64,000 nucleotides of DNA from Bacillus sp. Bos-x628 (GTDB taxonomy: Bacteria > Bacillota > Bacilli > Bacillales > Bacillaceae), in NCBI RefSeq assembly GCF_040500475.1, contig NZ_CP159358.1, forward strand, positions 2,418,001 through 2,482,000. The letters are read 5' to 3'. The position numbers and the translations under genes were made by a program. Shown piece by piece: positions 55,058 to 64,000 of this stretch (its first letter is position 1; each line of letters begins with the position of its first letter). The notes under the pieces are model-generated. The model saw only the letters and a program-made list of their open reading frames with translations. It did not search any database and was not told where the DNA came from.

Positions 55058-56365
55058 TTGGAAAAAATCATCGTCCGCGGCGGTAAAAAGTTAAACGGCA
55101 CAGTTAAAGTAGAAGGCGCGAAAAATGCCGTTTTACCAGTTATCGCTGCATCTTTGTTAGCAAGTACAGAAAAAAGCGTAATTTGTGATGTACCTACGCT
55201 CTCCGATGTATATACAATCAATGAAGTGTTACGTCATTTAGGAGCAGAAGTACATTTTGAAAATAACGAAGTATCAGTAGACGCATCTAATGCATTACAA
55301 ACTGAGGCTCCGTTTGAGTATGTTCGTAAAATGAGAGCATCTGTGCTCGTCATGGGACCACTTTTGGCTAGAACAGGTCATGCAAGAGTTGCATTACCTG
55401 GCGGCTGTGCAATTGGTTCAAGACCAATTGACCAGCATTTAAAAGGATTCGAAGCGATGGGAGCTAAAATTCAAGTAGGTAATGGTTTCATTGAGGCTGA
55501 AGTAAAAGGTCGACTAAAAGGTGCGAAAATCTATTTGGATTTCCCAAGTGTAGGAGCAACTGAAAACATCATCATGGCAGCAGCATTAGCAGAAGGAACA
55601 ACAATCTTAGAGAATGTTGCAAAAGAACCAGAAATCGTTGATTTGGCAAACTACATCAATGCCATGGGCGGTAAGATTCGCGGAGCAGGTACTGGTACGA
55701 TTAAGATTGAAGGTGTAGAAACACTTCACGGTGCAAAACATACCATCATCCCTGACAGAATTGAAGCAGGTACTTTCATGGTAGCAGCAGCCATTACAGA
55801 AGGAAATGTCCTTGTGAAAGGTGCAGTACCAGAACATCTTACATCGCTTATTGCGAAAATGGAAGAAATGGGTATTCAAATCATTGAAGAAGAAGAAGGT
55901 TTAAGAGTGATTGGACCATCTGAGCTCAAGCCAATTGATCTAAAAACAATGCCGCATCCTGGGTTCCCAACGGATATGCAATCTCAGATGATGGCGCTAT
56001 TGCTTCGTGCGAACGGAACAAGCATGATCACAGAGACTGTTTTTGAAAACCGTTTTATGCATGCTGAGGAATTCCGCCGAATGAATGGCGATATTAAAAT
56101 TGAGGGTCGTTCTGTCATTATCAATGGACCAGTTCAACTTCAAGGAGCTGAAGTGGCAGCTACTGATTTGAGAGCAGGAGCAGCACTTGTACTTGCTGGA
56201 TTAGTGGCAGAAGGTCATACACGTGTCACTGAATTGAAGCACATTGATCGTGGTTATGTAAATTTCCATCAAAAACTTGCAGCAATCGGTGCGGATATCG
56301 AAAGAGTAAGCGAAGAATCAGCAGATATCACAAAGGAACAGGTCGTTTCAGATCTGAATGCGTAA
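55058..56365 (+). CDS. murAA: UDP-N-acetylglucosamine 1-carboxyvinyltransferase MurAA
   Basis: A 435-residue enzyme for the first committed step of peptidoglycan synthesis, the main and essential MurA in B. subtilis and the fosfomycin target. The catalytic Cys lies in [28 protein letters not shown] and [10 protein letters not shown] are intact. TTG start at 55058 follows GGAGGGG. B. subtilis MurAA is degraded by ClpCP. It is about half identical by eye to murAB in this window. Confidence 0.97.
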   Translation: MEKIIVRGGKKLNGTVKVEGAKNAVLPVIAASLLASTEKSVICDVPTLSDVYTINEVLRHLGAEVHFENNEVSVDASNALQTEAPFEYVRKMRASVLVMGPLLARTGHARVALPGGCAIGSRPIDQHLKGFEAMGAKIQVGNGFIEAEVKGRLKGAKIYLDFPSVGATENIIMAAALAEGTTILENVAKEPEIVDLANYINAMGGKIRGAGTGTIKIEGVETLHGAKHTIIPDRIEAGTFMVAAAITEGNVLVKGAVPEHLTSLIAKMEEMGIQIIEEEEGLRVIGPSELKPIDLKTMPHPGFPTDMQSQMMALLLRANGTSMITETVFENRFMHAEEFRRMNGDIKIEGRSVIINGPVQLQGAEVAATDLRAGAALVLAGLVAEGHTRVTELKHIDRGYVNFHQKLAAIGADIERVSEESADITKEQVVSDLNA

Positions 56366-56373
56366 TAAAAAAG

Positions 56374-56411
56374 GAATCAGTGTGTCGACAGCGACATGCT
56401 GATTTTTTTTT
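56374..56411 (+). terminator. Terminator after murAA
   Basis: AATCAGTGTGTCG pairs with CGACATGCTGATT (G-T pairs), then a long T run. Confidence 0.85.
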
Positions 56412-56559
56412 TAGAATCATAGAATGAATAATTCAAAAGCTTATCATTAGTGTATCCAATTGTCTTACATTTTATTCATAAAGACGACCAGTAAATCTAA
56501 TCAGAATGATCATATACCTAGTAGCATAATGACTTGTCTAATGAATGAAAGAACCTGTC

Positions 56560-56586
56560 ATATTAGCTTGTCCTTGTCCATAGGAT
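56560..56586 (+). promoter_or_regulatory. Candidate sigma-E promoter for spoIID
   Basis: ATA, 16 bases, CATAGGAT. The -10 fits the sigma-E pattern CATANANT and the spacing is right; spoIID is a known sigma-E gene. Confidence 0.5.
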
Positions 56587-56621
56587 AAAAGAGATTCAAT
56601 GACAAATGGGGGCAGCCAAAT

Positions 56622-57647
56622 ATGAAACCAATGATATGGACAATTGCAGGAATATGCATCATCATTTTAATGATTCCAACCTTACTTGTATTGCCGACGT
56701 TCCAAGGGGAAACGGCGGCCAATCAACACATAGCAGCAGAACCATCATTGAAAAAAGAAGTGAAAGGTTCAGTTAAATTGAAGCAATCACCCGTCTCCAT
56801 ACCCGTGTATCGTTCAGTGCATCAGCAGGTAGAGAATATCCCTTTAGAAGAGTATGTCATCGGGGTAGTAGCCTCTGAAATGCCGGCAGAATTTGAAATT
56901 GAGGCACTGAAAGCGCAGGCTCTCGCCGCCAGAACGTATATCGTCAGACAAATGATCATTGATAAGACAGTAAAATCACCTAAAGGATCACTTGTCGATG
57001 ACACACAAATGTTTCAAGTCTACAAAAACAAGCAAGAACTAAAGAAAATTTGGGGGAAAGAGTACAATTGGAAACTGAAAAAGGTCACAGAGGCTGTGGC
57101 TAGCACACAAGGTAAAGTACTGACTTATGATGAAAAGCCAATTGATGCTTCTTTCTTTTCAACAAGTAATGGACAGACTGAAAATGCTGAAGCCTATTGG
57201 AAAAATGAAATCCCTTATTTAAAGAGTGTCTCAAGCAAATGGGATTCAGCTTCACCGAAATTTCAAAACACAAAAACGATGACGGTAAGTGAGTTTCAGC
57301 AAAAATTAGGTGTGACCCTCAACAATCGAAATCAGGTTGGAGAGATCACAGAACGGACACCTGGAAATCAAGTAGCTAAAGCAGTCATAAACGGTAAAAC
57401 CCTAACAGGTAGAGATATTCGAGAATCACTCGGACTCCACTCTGCAGACTTTACTTGGAAGCGAAAGGGTCAACAAATTGTCATTACAACAAAAGGATAT
57501 GGCCATGGTGTAGGCATGAGTCAATACGGTGCACATTATATGGCGCAGTCAGGAAAAAAAGTAGAAAGCATCGTGAAACATTACTATAAAGGGATTAAAA
57601 TTGAGTCAGCTGACCGCTTTCTCAACACATATATGGCGAAAAAATAA
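56622..57647 (+). CDS. spoIID: Stage II sporulation protein D, lytic transglycosylase
   Basis: A 341-residue mother-cell membrane protein that degrades peptidoglycan with SpoIIP and SpoIIM during engulfment. Residues about 5-27 are a membrane anchor. The SpoIID domain contains EYVIGVVASEMPAEFEIEAL (catalytic Glu), KAQALAARTYIVR, STSNGQTENAEAYW and GYGHGVGMSQYGAHYMA. GGGGG precedes the ATG. Length matches B. subtilis (343). Confidence 0.97.
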   Translation: MKPMIWTIAGICIIILMIPTLLVLPTFQGETAANQHIAAEPSLKKEVKGSVKLKQSPVSIPVYRSVHQQVENIPLEEYVIGVVASEMPAEFEIEALKAQALAARTYIVRQMIIDKTVKSPKGSLVDDTQMFQVYKNKQELKKIWGKEYNWKLKKVTEAVASTQGKVLTYDEKPIDASFFSTSNGQTENAEAYWKNEIPYLKSVSSKWDSASPKFQNTKTMTVSEFQQKLGVTLNNRNQVGEITERTPGNQVAKAVINGKTLTGRDIRESLGLHSADFTWKRKGQQIVITTKGYGHGVGMSQYGAHYMAQSGKKVESIVKHYYKGIKIESADRFLNTYMAKK

Positions 57648-57651
57648 AAAC

Positions 57652-57686
57652 AAAGGTGTCTCCTAAACGGGGCATCTTTTTATTTT
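57652..57686 (+). terminator. Terminator after spoIID
   Basis: AAAGGTGTCTC pairs with GGGGCATCTTT (three G-T pairs), then a T-rich tail. Confidence 0.75.
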
Positions 57687-57970
57687 TTCAAGAAGGTTTG
57701 AACAGACTGTGTCAAATTGAGACTTAAGACGCAGGTTAGGCAATCTTAAACATTTATGTCCTGACAAGCACTGATGGCTGATACAAAGTCGCTCGAAAGA
57801 CAGAGAAATTTAGGAAAAAAATGATGCGTTAGGTGAAAATATCTAGACATCTAACTGCTTTATAGTGATTTAGATGAAAGAGAAAAAGGGATCGTGTCCT
57901 ATACCATTCCAAGAAAGAATCTTTTACGATTAAGGTGTTTCAATCAAATACATAAGGAGGAATGAAAAGT

Positions 57971-58669
57971 ATGTTAAAAAAAGTATTTACACTCGTAGCC
58001 TTAGCTGCATTGACATTATCAATGTCAGTCTCTTCACCAGTACTTGCAGAGGCAAAAGCAGCCAAAAAAGATCAGAAAGATGTAAGAGTGACGATCTTGC
58101 TTGATGCAAGTGGAAGTATGGCAAGAAAAGTAGATGGTGAGCGCAAATTTGACCTAGCAAAACAAGAGGTATTTAAATTTGCACAGTCACTTCCGAAAAA
58201 CGCCAACATTCGTATGAGCTTATTTGGTTCTGAAGGAAATAACAAAAATTCAGGCAAAGCTCAATCTTGTGAAGTCATTAGAGGAGTTTACGGCGTACAG
58301 CCTTATGAAAAACAAAGTTTTGAAAACTCCTTAAACGGACTTGGGCCAAATGGCTGGACACCAATAGCACGTGCTCTTGAAAGTGCAAAACAAACGGATA
58401 TACAGTTGCATAAGGGAACCAAACATATTATTTATCTAATTACTGATGGCGAAGAAACTTGTGGCGGAGATCCAGTGAAAGTAGCAAAAGAATTGCATAA
58501 ATCAAAAGGATCTACTGTCGTAAATGTCATTGGATTAGACTTTAACGAAGGCTATGAAGGCCAACTGATTCAAGTTGCCAAAGCTGGTAAAGGTCGATAC
58601 TATCAAGCCAGTACTGGAAAAGAGATGGAGTCTATATTAACGGCAGAATCATTAAAACTACACGAATAA
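57971..58669 (+). CDS. ywmC: Secreted von Willebrand A domain protein YwmC
   Basis: A 232-residue protein: signal peptide of about 27 residues (VFTLVALAALTLSMSVSS, cleavage after VLA), then one vWA domain. The metal-ion-dependent adhesion site is DASGS near residue 45, with the conserved Thr in GWTPIARAL and Asp in LITDGEETCGG. Two cysteines (AQSCEV and EETCGG) could form a disulphide. ATG at 57971 is chosen since the ATG three codons earlier touches the AAGGAGG site. Role unknown; a paralogue follows. Confidence 0.92.
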   Translation: MLKKVFTLVALAALTLSMSVSSPVLAEAKAAKKDQKDVRVTILLDASGSMARKVDGERKFDLAKQEVFKFAQSLPKNANIRMSLFGSEGNNKNSGKAQSCEVIRGVYGVQPYEKQSFENSLNGLGPNGWTPIARALESAKQTDIQLHKGTKHIIYLITDGEETCGGDPVKVAKELHKSKGSTVVNVIGLDFNEGYEGQLIQVAKAGKGRYYQASTGKEMESILTAESLKLHE

Positions 58670-58753
58670 CTTGCTGAAGAGAAGGGGAACGATTGATTCG
58701 TGCTATCGTTTCTCTTTTTCCGTACAAAACGTGAAAAAGGAGTGTCACAATTG

Positions 58754-59428
58754 ATGAAAAAGAATATCATCTTGACGATTTTAGCTAGTCTTGTCTTACT
58801 TCTTTCTTCACCGGTTCATGCTGTTACAAAGAAGGAACCTGCTCACGTGGTCATATTACTAGACTTAAGCGGTAGTATGGCACAATCAATAGAAGGTGAG
58901 AAGAAAATTGATATTGCCAAGCGCTCTATCCAGAGCTTTTCAAGTATTTTATCAGAAGATACGCAGGTCATGCTTCGTGTTTTTGGTCATGAAGGCAACA
59001 ATAAAAATGCTGGAAAAGCCATTTCATGCGCTAGCTCTGAAGCAGTCTATGGATTTGGAACATATGAACAAACGGCATTTAATCAAGCATTAAATGTTTA
59101 TGGACCAACAGGTTGGACGCCATTGGCAAAAGCACTAACTGATACAAAGCAAGATTTTGAAGATCATCAAGCCGAAGGAAAAAATATCGTGTATGTTGTC
59201 AGTGATGGTCAAGAAACTTGTGGCGGAAATCCTTCACAAGCAGCAAAAGAATTACATGAAGACGGAATTGATACGATTGTCAATATCATTGGCTTTGATG
59301 TGAAAGAAAATGAAGCAAAAAGTTTGCAATCTGTCGCAAAAGCTGGCGGTGGAAAATATCAGTCGGCAGCGAATGCAAAAGAGCTGAATTACATTCTGCA
59401 GAAAGAAGCGAGTTCATTCGGTCAGTAG
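58754..59428 (+). CDS. ywmD: Secreted von Willebrand A domain protein YwmD
   Basis: A 224-residue paralogue of ywmC: signal peptide (ILTILASLVLLLSSPVHA), MIDAS DLSGS, GWTPLAKAL and VVSDGQETCGG. The same two cysteines are kept (AISCAS, QETCGG). AAAAAGGAG lies 12 bases before ATG 58754; a TTG one codon earlier is possible. The 84-base gap to ywmC has no terminator, so both form a tandem-duplicate operon. Confidence 0.9.
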   Translation: MKKNIILTILASLVLLLSSPVHAVTKKEPAHVVILLDLSGSMAQSIEGEKKIDIAKRSIQSFSSILSEDTQVMLRVFGHEGNNKNAGKAISCASSEAVYGFGTYEQTAFNQALNVYGPTGWTPLAKALTDTKQDFEDHQAEGKNIVYVVSDGQETCGGNPSQAAKELHEDGIDTIVNIIGFDVKENEAKSLQSVAKAGGGKYQSAANAKELNYILQKEASSFGQ

Positions 59429-59440
59429 ACACTTAAGAGC

Positions 59441-59472
59441 AGCTGGGGAAAACAATGCCCCAGCTTTCTTTA
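59441..59472. terminator. Terminator between ywmD and the YdeP-like gene
   Basis: AGCTGGGG and CCCCAGCT form a perfect eight-base stem with a nine-base loop, then TTCTTT; it reaches the stop of the convergent gene. Confidence 0.8.
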
Positions 59473-61818
59473 ATTTAAGGTTGTTTCAAGTTCATCGATT
59501 CGTTTCTCGACATAGCGCTGATCCTTTCTTGCATGAAAGGTTTCAGCTTTTTCTAATACCGCTGCCGTATGATATTCTGGAATCTGAGAATAGCTCTCAT
59601 ATACGCCTTTCGGTATTAGTACGTTCCCTTCTGGCCAATAAATGGCGATATTGCCACGTTTCAGCTCTCCAAATTGAGCGACACCTTGATAGGATCCATA
59701 TTGATTAAAGAGAACAACTAGGTCACCCGCTTCGACATATAGCTCTTTTGCATCTTCTTCATTCATTAGAATAGAATGGCGCATTCCTCCATTAAAGGCA
59801 TCCTTTTCACTGTAAATCATTGAGTTAAACTGTTTCCCTCGTCTTGTCGTAATATTGAAATGTCCCTCCGTTTTCCGATATTTAGGAAGCTGCGCTGGAA
59901 GAAGGTGTCCTTTTCCATCTGGCGTCGGACAGATTCCATCTTCGCAAAGCCAAGCACCTCCCCATTGAAAAACGTCCCCTTTATGACGCAAATGCTGAAT
60001 TCCATCATAGTTTCGGTTAGCAATTGCAATTTCACGACGAATGTCGTCAGCTCTTTCAAAATGTATAAGTTCTGCATCTTCTGGACGGACTCTTTTAGCA
60101 AGATCTATATAAATTTCCCATTCTGCTCTTGCTTCTTCAATACGTGGACCCTCAATTTCTGGACTGAAATAAACCATCCTTTCTGTGCTGGTCGACGTTC
60201 CTCCGCCTGGCTGTTCGTATCTCGTCATAGCTGGCAGAACAATTACAGCATCTTCTGCCTCTACAAGTGTAGAGGTGTTCAATATAATATCTTGATGGAC
60301 ACGCAGTTCTAGTTCAGATAAAGCTTTTTCGATCGTTTCTGGATTAGGCATGGTTTCTAAAAAGTTTCCTCCGCTAGTAAACAGTATTTTGAGCTTTTGC
60401 GGGTGTTCTTTAGGAAGTGCCATCTTTTCAAAAGATTGACCAATGGTATCACCATGCCATTTAGGAAGATCAAAGCCCCATATTTTCTCGACTCTTTTAA
60501 TATTCTCTTCATCAAAATCACTGCCTGGTAAAACAAATGGATCGGCACCCATTTCTCCTGACCCCTGTACACCGCTGTGTCCGCGAATCGGCATGACACC
60601 ACAATGTTTTCTGCCAATAAATCCACGTAACATGGCGAGATTTGCAACTTGCGATATATTATCTGTTGCAAAACGATGTTGAGTCAGTCCCATGCTCCAA
60701 ATAAAAACACCTGAATTGGCACTCGCTAGCAATAATGCGAACTCCTTCATTCTTTCTTTCGATATGCCTGATGATGTTTCTAAGTCCTCCCATTTTAGCT
60801 TCGAGACATGCTGCTCTAAATCCTTTATGCCTGTTGTGTGTGCTTGAATGAACTCATGGTCGAGAGCGGAATGAGGAGCTTTTTGCTCCATATCAAACCA
60901 GTGCTTCATGACGCCGTTCATAAATGCAATATCGCCCCCTATATTGACTTGGTAAAAATCATCAGCAATTTTTGTGCCGAATAGAGCACTTTCTGGGATA
61001 GAAGGAATCCAATACTTTTCCATAGCTGGCTCTTTATATGGATTGATAACAATAATCTTTGTTCCCTTCTTTTTAGCAGCATACATATATTTAGTGGAAA
61101 CAGGTTGATTGTTTGCTGCGACAGAACCCCAAAAAACCAATACATCTGTTCCAATCCAATCACTGTAGTTACAGCTAGAAGCGCCTATTCCAAGAGAACG
61201 TTTAAGGGCTGTTTTGCTTGGCGAATGGCAAATGCGGGAAGCATTATCGATATGATTTGTACCAATAAATCGTGCAGCCTTAGCAGCGGTATAATAAACT
61301 TCATTCGTAATCCCTCTAGCCGTTAAGTAGAAAGCAAGCTGACGCTTATCAATCGATTTGATCTTAGCAGCGATTTGATCTAATGCATCATTCCAAGAAA
61401 TTCGTGAAAAGGCATTCTCGCCTTTTTTTCGGATAAGTGGATAAGGAATACGTCCAAGTTTACGAAGAGAGGTGCTATCCATTTTTTGTAATTGATGAAT
61501 ATCTTGAAACCATTTTGGATCAATGGCTGGCATGGTGTTAAGCCGAAGTAGATTTAGCCTTGTCGTGCATATATGAGGTCCTGCAAGTGTCTGATCGTGT
61601 AAACCTGATACACCAAGCGCACATCCGTCACAAACGCCCTGTGTTAAAATACGATAAGCGTAAGGAAGGTTATCTTTGTTTTCCCAAGCCACTTTCATTG
61701 TATCTCTGATATGTTTAGGTTTCACTTTTCCAATTCCCATAGGAGCAAAAGAGGCCCATAGCTTAGGCGAGGGTTTTTTATTGAGTTTAATAGGTCCCTT
61801 GTGTTTAGTTTTTCCCAT
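59470..61818 (-). CDS. YdeP-like molybdopterin oxidoreductase (formate dehydrogenase alpha-like)
   Basis: A 782-residue molybdopterin-guanine-dinucleotide enzyme of the DMSO-reductase superfamily, YdeP/FdhF-like branch. Only three N-terminal cysteines are well placed (C63, C66, C84) rather than the usual four for [4Fe-4S]. C197 in SRICHSPS occupies the position of the Mo-ligand Sec/Cys of formate dehydrogenases. GHSGVQGSGEMGADP and the C-terminal molybdopterin-binding HFNITTRRGKQFNSM are present. GGAGGGTGATG precedes the ATG. The divergent fdhD and moaA supply sulphuration and cofactor synthesis. Substrate not determined; formate dehydrogenase activity should not be assumed. Confidence 0.85.
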   Translation of the reverse strand: MGKTKHKGPIKLNKKPSPKLWASFAPMGIGKVKPKHIRDTMKVAWENKDNLPYAYRILTQGVCDGCALGVSGLHDQTLAGPHICTTRLNLLRLNTMPAIDPKWFQDIHQLQKMDSTSLRKLGRIPYPLIRKKGENAFSRISWNDALDQIAAKIKSIDKRQLAFYLTARGITNEVYYTAAKAARFIGTNHIDNASRICHSPSKTALKRSLGIGASSCNYSDWIGTDVLVFWGSVAANNQPVSTKYMYAAKKKGTKIIVINPYKEPAMEKYWIPSIPESALFGTKIADDFYQVNIGGDIAFMNGVMKHWFDMEQKAPHSALDHEFIQAHTTGIKDLEQHVSKLKWEDLETSSGISKERMKEFALLLASANSGVFIWSMGLTQHRFATDNISQVANLAMLRGFIGRKHCGVMPIRGHSGVQGSGEMGADPFVLPGSDFDEENIKRVEKIWGFDLPKWHGDTIGQSFEKMALPKEHPQKLKILFTSGGNFLETMPNPETIEKALSELELRVHQDIILNTSTLVEAEDAVIVLPAMTRYEQPGGGTSTSTERMVYFSPEIEGPRIEEARAEWEIYIDLAKRVRPEDAELIHFERADDIRREIAIANRNYDGIQHLRHKGDVFQWGGAWLCEDGICPTPDGKGHLLPAQLPKYRKTEGHFNITTRRGKQFNSMIYSEKDAFNGGMRHSILMNEEDAKELYVEAGDLVVLFNQYGSYQGVAQFGELKRGNIAIYWPEGNVLIPKGVYESYSQIPEYHTAAVLEKAETFHARKDQRYVEKRIDELETTLN

Positions 61819-62254
61819 GATATCATCACCCTCCTATACTTTTTTGAAGCGTTTTCATATCTAAAAATTACCTTTACATTGCGATTCTGTCAAATTTAAT
61901 TTAAGTACGAGCAAAGATGGAGGAAGTGGCAGCGAGGCTTAATTCTCTAAGCTGATAGATATCCTTTCGAATGAGAAGGGATATGATGATGGCAATGAAA
62001 AATTAAGCCAGAGTACCAACAGAATCTATCATTCGTCAAAACACTCCATTCATGGAAATTCTATTGACAAATGGATTTCAACAGCAATCGTAGCGATAAG
62101 CCAACGATTTTTTGATTTGTTCATTGTGTGCCCACCCATATAAAGCAATTAAAAAGTTTGATAAGATAGAATGATGTTTCCTTTTTCTTACTTTTAAAAA
62201 ATCATAATTCTATTGGTTCACATAAAAAATTGATGTTGAAAGGAAGATCATAAA
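61819..62254. other. Divergent regulatory region between the YdeP-like gene and fdhD
   Basis: About 435 bases, AT-rich. A hairpin-forming stretch ATATCCTTTC...GAGAAGGGATAT lies at about 61968-61994. A plus-strand frame from about 61957 to 62141 stays open but has no start or ribosome site. TTGACA occurs near 62065 without a good -10. No gene or known riboswitch can be supported. Confidence 0.4.
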
Positions 62255-63043
62255 ATGAATCTATCTGTTAAAAAAGAACGAGTTATTCATCAATATCGTG
62301 CGGGCAAATTTAATTGCAAAACAGATGAAGTTGTAGAAGAATTTCCGTTAACCATTATGGTAAATGGCGAAGAGTTTGTGACACTTGTTTGTTCACCAGA
62401 ACATTTGAGAGAATTGGTTATTGGATTTTTAGCTTCCGAAGGAGTCATTCGATTTAAAAATGAGATCAAAAGGTTTACAATAGATGAAAGTATGGGTTTT
62501 GCCTATGTTGAATTGAATGACACAAAGAATTTTCGTTCATCGGATTTTACCAAAAGGGTTATTGGATCTTGCTGCGGCAAAGGTAGACACTTTTACTTTC
62601 TTCAAGATGTGAAGACAGCTAAAACAGCAATTGATAAAATTAATATTTCTGCCGAAACCTGTATTCATTTGATGATGTGTTTACAAAATGAAAGCCAGTT
62701 ATTTCAACATACAGGTGGCGTGCATAATGCTGGACTGTGTGACACAGAGAAGCTAATCATCACTAGAACTGATATAGGAAGACATAATGCGTTGGATAAA
62801 ATTTTTGGATATTGCTTGCTGCACCGAATTTTTGTAAGAGATAAAATACTTGTGTTTAGCGGTCGGATATCTTCAGAAGTATTATTGAAGGCAGCAAAGC
62901 TGGGAGTTTCAATTGTGATATCAAAATCAGCACCTACTGAACTAGCACTTAAAATGGCAGAAGAGTTAAACATCACAACAGTTGGCTTCGTAAGAGGTGA
63001 TTCTTTTAATATCTATACTCATCACCAGCGCATTATAGAATAG
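62255..63043 (+). CDS. fdhD: Formate dehydrogenase accessory sulfurtransferase FdhD
   Basis: A 262-residue protein that transfers sulphur from a cysteine desulphurase to the molybdenum cofactor of formate dehydrogenase-type enzymes. The Cys loop GSCCGKGR supplies the persulphide site; [24 protein letters not shown] and [18 protein letters not shown] match the family. Length equals B. subtilis FdhD. GAAAGGAAG precedes the ATG. moaA follows after 10 bases. Confidence 0.96.
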   Translation: MNLSVKKERVIHQYRAGKFNCKTDEVVEEFPLTIMVNGEEFVTLVCSPEHLRELVIGFLASEGVIRFKNEIKRFTIDESMGFAYVELNDTKNFRSSDFTKRVIGSCCGKGRHFYFLQDVKTAKTAIDKINISAETCIHLMMCLQNESQLFQHTGGVHNAGLCDTEKLIITRTDIGRHNALDKIFGYCLLHRIFVRDKILVFSGRISSEVLLKAAKLGVSIVISKSAPTELALKMAEELNITTVGFVRGDSFNIYTHHQRIIE

Positions 63044-63053
63044 GAGGCAAAGA

Positions 63054-64000
63054 ATGGTCAGTATTTTAGATAAAAGAAATCGGCCATTGCGTGATTTGAG
63101 AATATCGGTAACAGATCGCTGTAACTTCAGATGTACTTACTGTATGCCTGCTGAAATCTTTGGACCAGATTATCCTTTTTTAAATAAAGAAGAACTGCTT
63201 AGTTTTGAAGAAATTGAACGACTTGCTAAACTCTTTGCAAAAGATTTAGGTGTTGTTAAATTGCGCATAACAGGCGGTGAGCCTTTAATGCGAAAGGACT
63301 TACCAATTTTAATAGAAAAGCTTGCTAAAATACCAGGTATTGAAGACATTGCAATGACCACCAATGGCACCCTTTTACCTATATACGCAGATAAGTTAAA
63401 GAAAGCAGGTCTTCAGCGAGTTACCATTAGCTTGGACTCATTGGACCCTGAACGTTTTAAGAGAATGAATGGACGACAAATCTCTATACAAAAAGTTTTT
63501 GATGGTATCGAAGCAGCGAAAAAAGCTGGACTTGCTATTAAAGTGAATATGGTTGTTCAAAAAGGTGTGAATGAGCAAGACATTTTGCCAATGGCATCCT
63601 ATTTTAAAGAAGCGGGACTCATTCTTAGGTTTATTGAATTTATGGATGTTGGCAATACGAATAAATGGAATCTAGAGCATGTTGTGACTAAAAAAGAGAT
63701 CATTGAATTGATTCATTCCGAATACCCTATCAAACCTGAAGCACCTCATTATGCAGGTGAAGTAGCAAATCGTTTTTTTTATGAAGATGGTTCAGGAGAG
63801 ATTGGAATTATTTCCTCAGTTTCGGATGCCTTTTGTGGTTCATGCAATAGAGCAAGATTATCTGCGCGAGGCGAACTGTTTACTTGTCTTTTCGCATCCT
63901 CGGGTTTTGATCTGAAGCAAATGATTCGTGCAACAGAAGATGATCAAGAAATAACGAAATTACTAAAGGAAGTATGGTCAAACAGACATGACCAATATTC
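63054..64000 (+). CDS. moaA: GTP 3',8-cyclase MoaA (cut by window end)
   Basis: A radical-SAM enzyme for the first step of molybdenum cofactor synthesis. ATG at 63054 follows TAGGAGGCAAAG. The N-terminal radical-SAM cluster is CNFRCTYC near residue 24, followed by [13 protein letters not shown] and TTNGTLL; the second cluster begins in [20 protein letters not shown] near residue 260. The frame is open to the last base (315 codons), so only the C-terminal 20 or so residues, including the GG end, are missing. Confidence 0.96.
   Translation, partial: MVSILDKRNRPLRDLRISVTDRCNFRCTYCMPAEIFGPDYPFLNKEELLSFEEIERLAKLFAKDLGVVKLRITGGEPLMRKDLPILIEKLAKIPGIEDIAMTTNGTLLPIYADKLKKAGLQRVTISLDSLDPERFKRMNGRQISIQKVFDGIEAAKKAGLAIKVNMVVQKGVNEQDILPMASYFKEAGLILRFIEFMDVGNTNKWNLEHVVTKKEIIELIHSEYPIKPEAPHYAGEVANRFFYEDGSGEIGIISSVSDAFCGSCNRARLSARGELFTCLFASSGFDLKQMIRATEDDQEITKLLKEVWSNRHDQY

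Noticed and set aside
61844-61857. TTGAAGCGTTTTCA as a cre site upstream of the YdeP-like gene
   Set aside because: The left half-site is one base short relative to TGWNANCGNTNWCA, so the arms are out of register. CcpA control here is not supported.
61957-62141. A 60-codon open frame before fdhD as a regulator or transposase fragment
   Set aside because: No ATG, GTG or TTG with a ribosome site, and the translated sequence matches nothing I recognise.
61819-62254. A molybdenum cofactor riboswitch ahead of fdhD-moaA
   Set aside because: Only one short hairpin is visible; the multi-stem architecture of the Moco RNA motif is not.

Overview
The window is chromosomal DNA from a low-GC Gram-positive endospore former, almost certainly a Bacillus of the B. 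pumilus group (pumilus, safensis, altitudinis). Gene order follows the B. subtilis ywf-ywg-ywh-ywi-ywj-ywk-ywl-ywm segment almost gene for gene. Sporulation genes (pbpG, spo0F, spoIIR, spoIID, racA), TTG and GTG starts behind strong Shine-Dalgarno sites, and a secreted M84 metzincin of the type described from B. pumilus/B. intermedius all support this. The species call is inference. I recognise no tRNA, rRNA, CRISPR array, insertion sequence, prophage or defence island.

Layout. (1) 1-11.7 kb: end of ywfO, ywgA, the metzincin, ywhB, ywhC, ywhD, pbpG, the spermidine genes speE-speB, ywiB-argS, and the cardiolipin synthase paralogue ywiE behind a sigma-B-like promoter. The nitrate-respiration and subtilosin genes that B. 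subtilis carries around argS are absent. (2) 11.7-14.6 kb: a decayed patch (ABC-exporter remnant, a frameshifted small gene, a tiny ORF over a terminator), then uvsE and ywjE. (3) 14.6-21.3 kb: a fatty-acid oxidation operon with a FadR-type operator and an internal CcpA (cre) site. It is fadF, thiolase, 3-hydroxyacyl-CoA dehydrogenase, an unusual short acyl-CoA dehydrogenase, then acdA. (4) 22-32.5 kb: rpoE, pyrG with a CTP-sensing attenuator, ywjG, spo0F, fbaA, tal, murAB, glpX, rho, rpmE, tdk. (5) 32.7-46 kb: maeA-ywkB (malate), racA, prfA-prmC, ywkF, spoIIR, ywlB, ywlC (with a DnaA-box cluster), mntP, ywlE, rpiB, ywlG, glyA, upp. (6) 46-53.3 kb: the complete F1Fo ATP synthase operon, apparently led by an extra small single-span membrane ORF coupled to atpI. 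(7) 53.3-59.4 kb: ywmA, ywzB, ywmB, murAA, spoIID, and a tandem pair of secreted von Willebrand A proteins. (8) 59.4-64 kb: a YdeP-like molybdopterin oxidoreductase facing fdhD and moaA, which supply its probable cofactor maturation steps.

Most of the window is core housekeeping. I find no wholly new multi-gene system. The observations most worth checking are the DnaA-box cluster at ywlC, the small ORF ahead of atpI, the acyl-CoA dehydrogenase that lacks its FAD-contact motif, the dual FadR/CcpA wiring of the fad operon, and several intra-operon stem-loops. Functional statements come from family recognition by eye; no database search was run.
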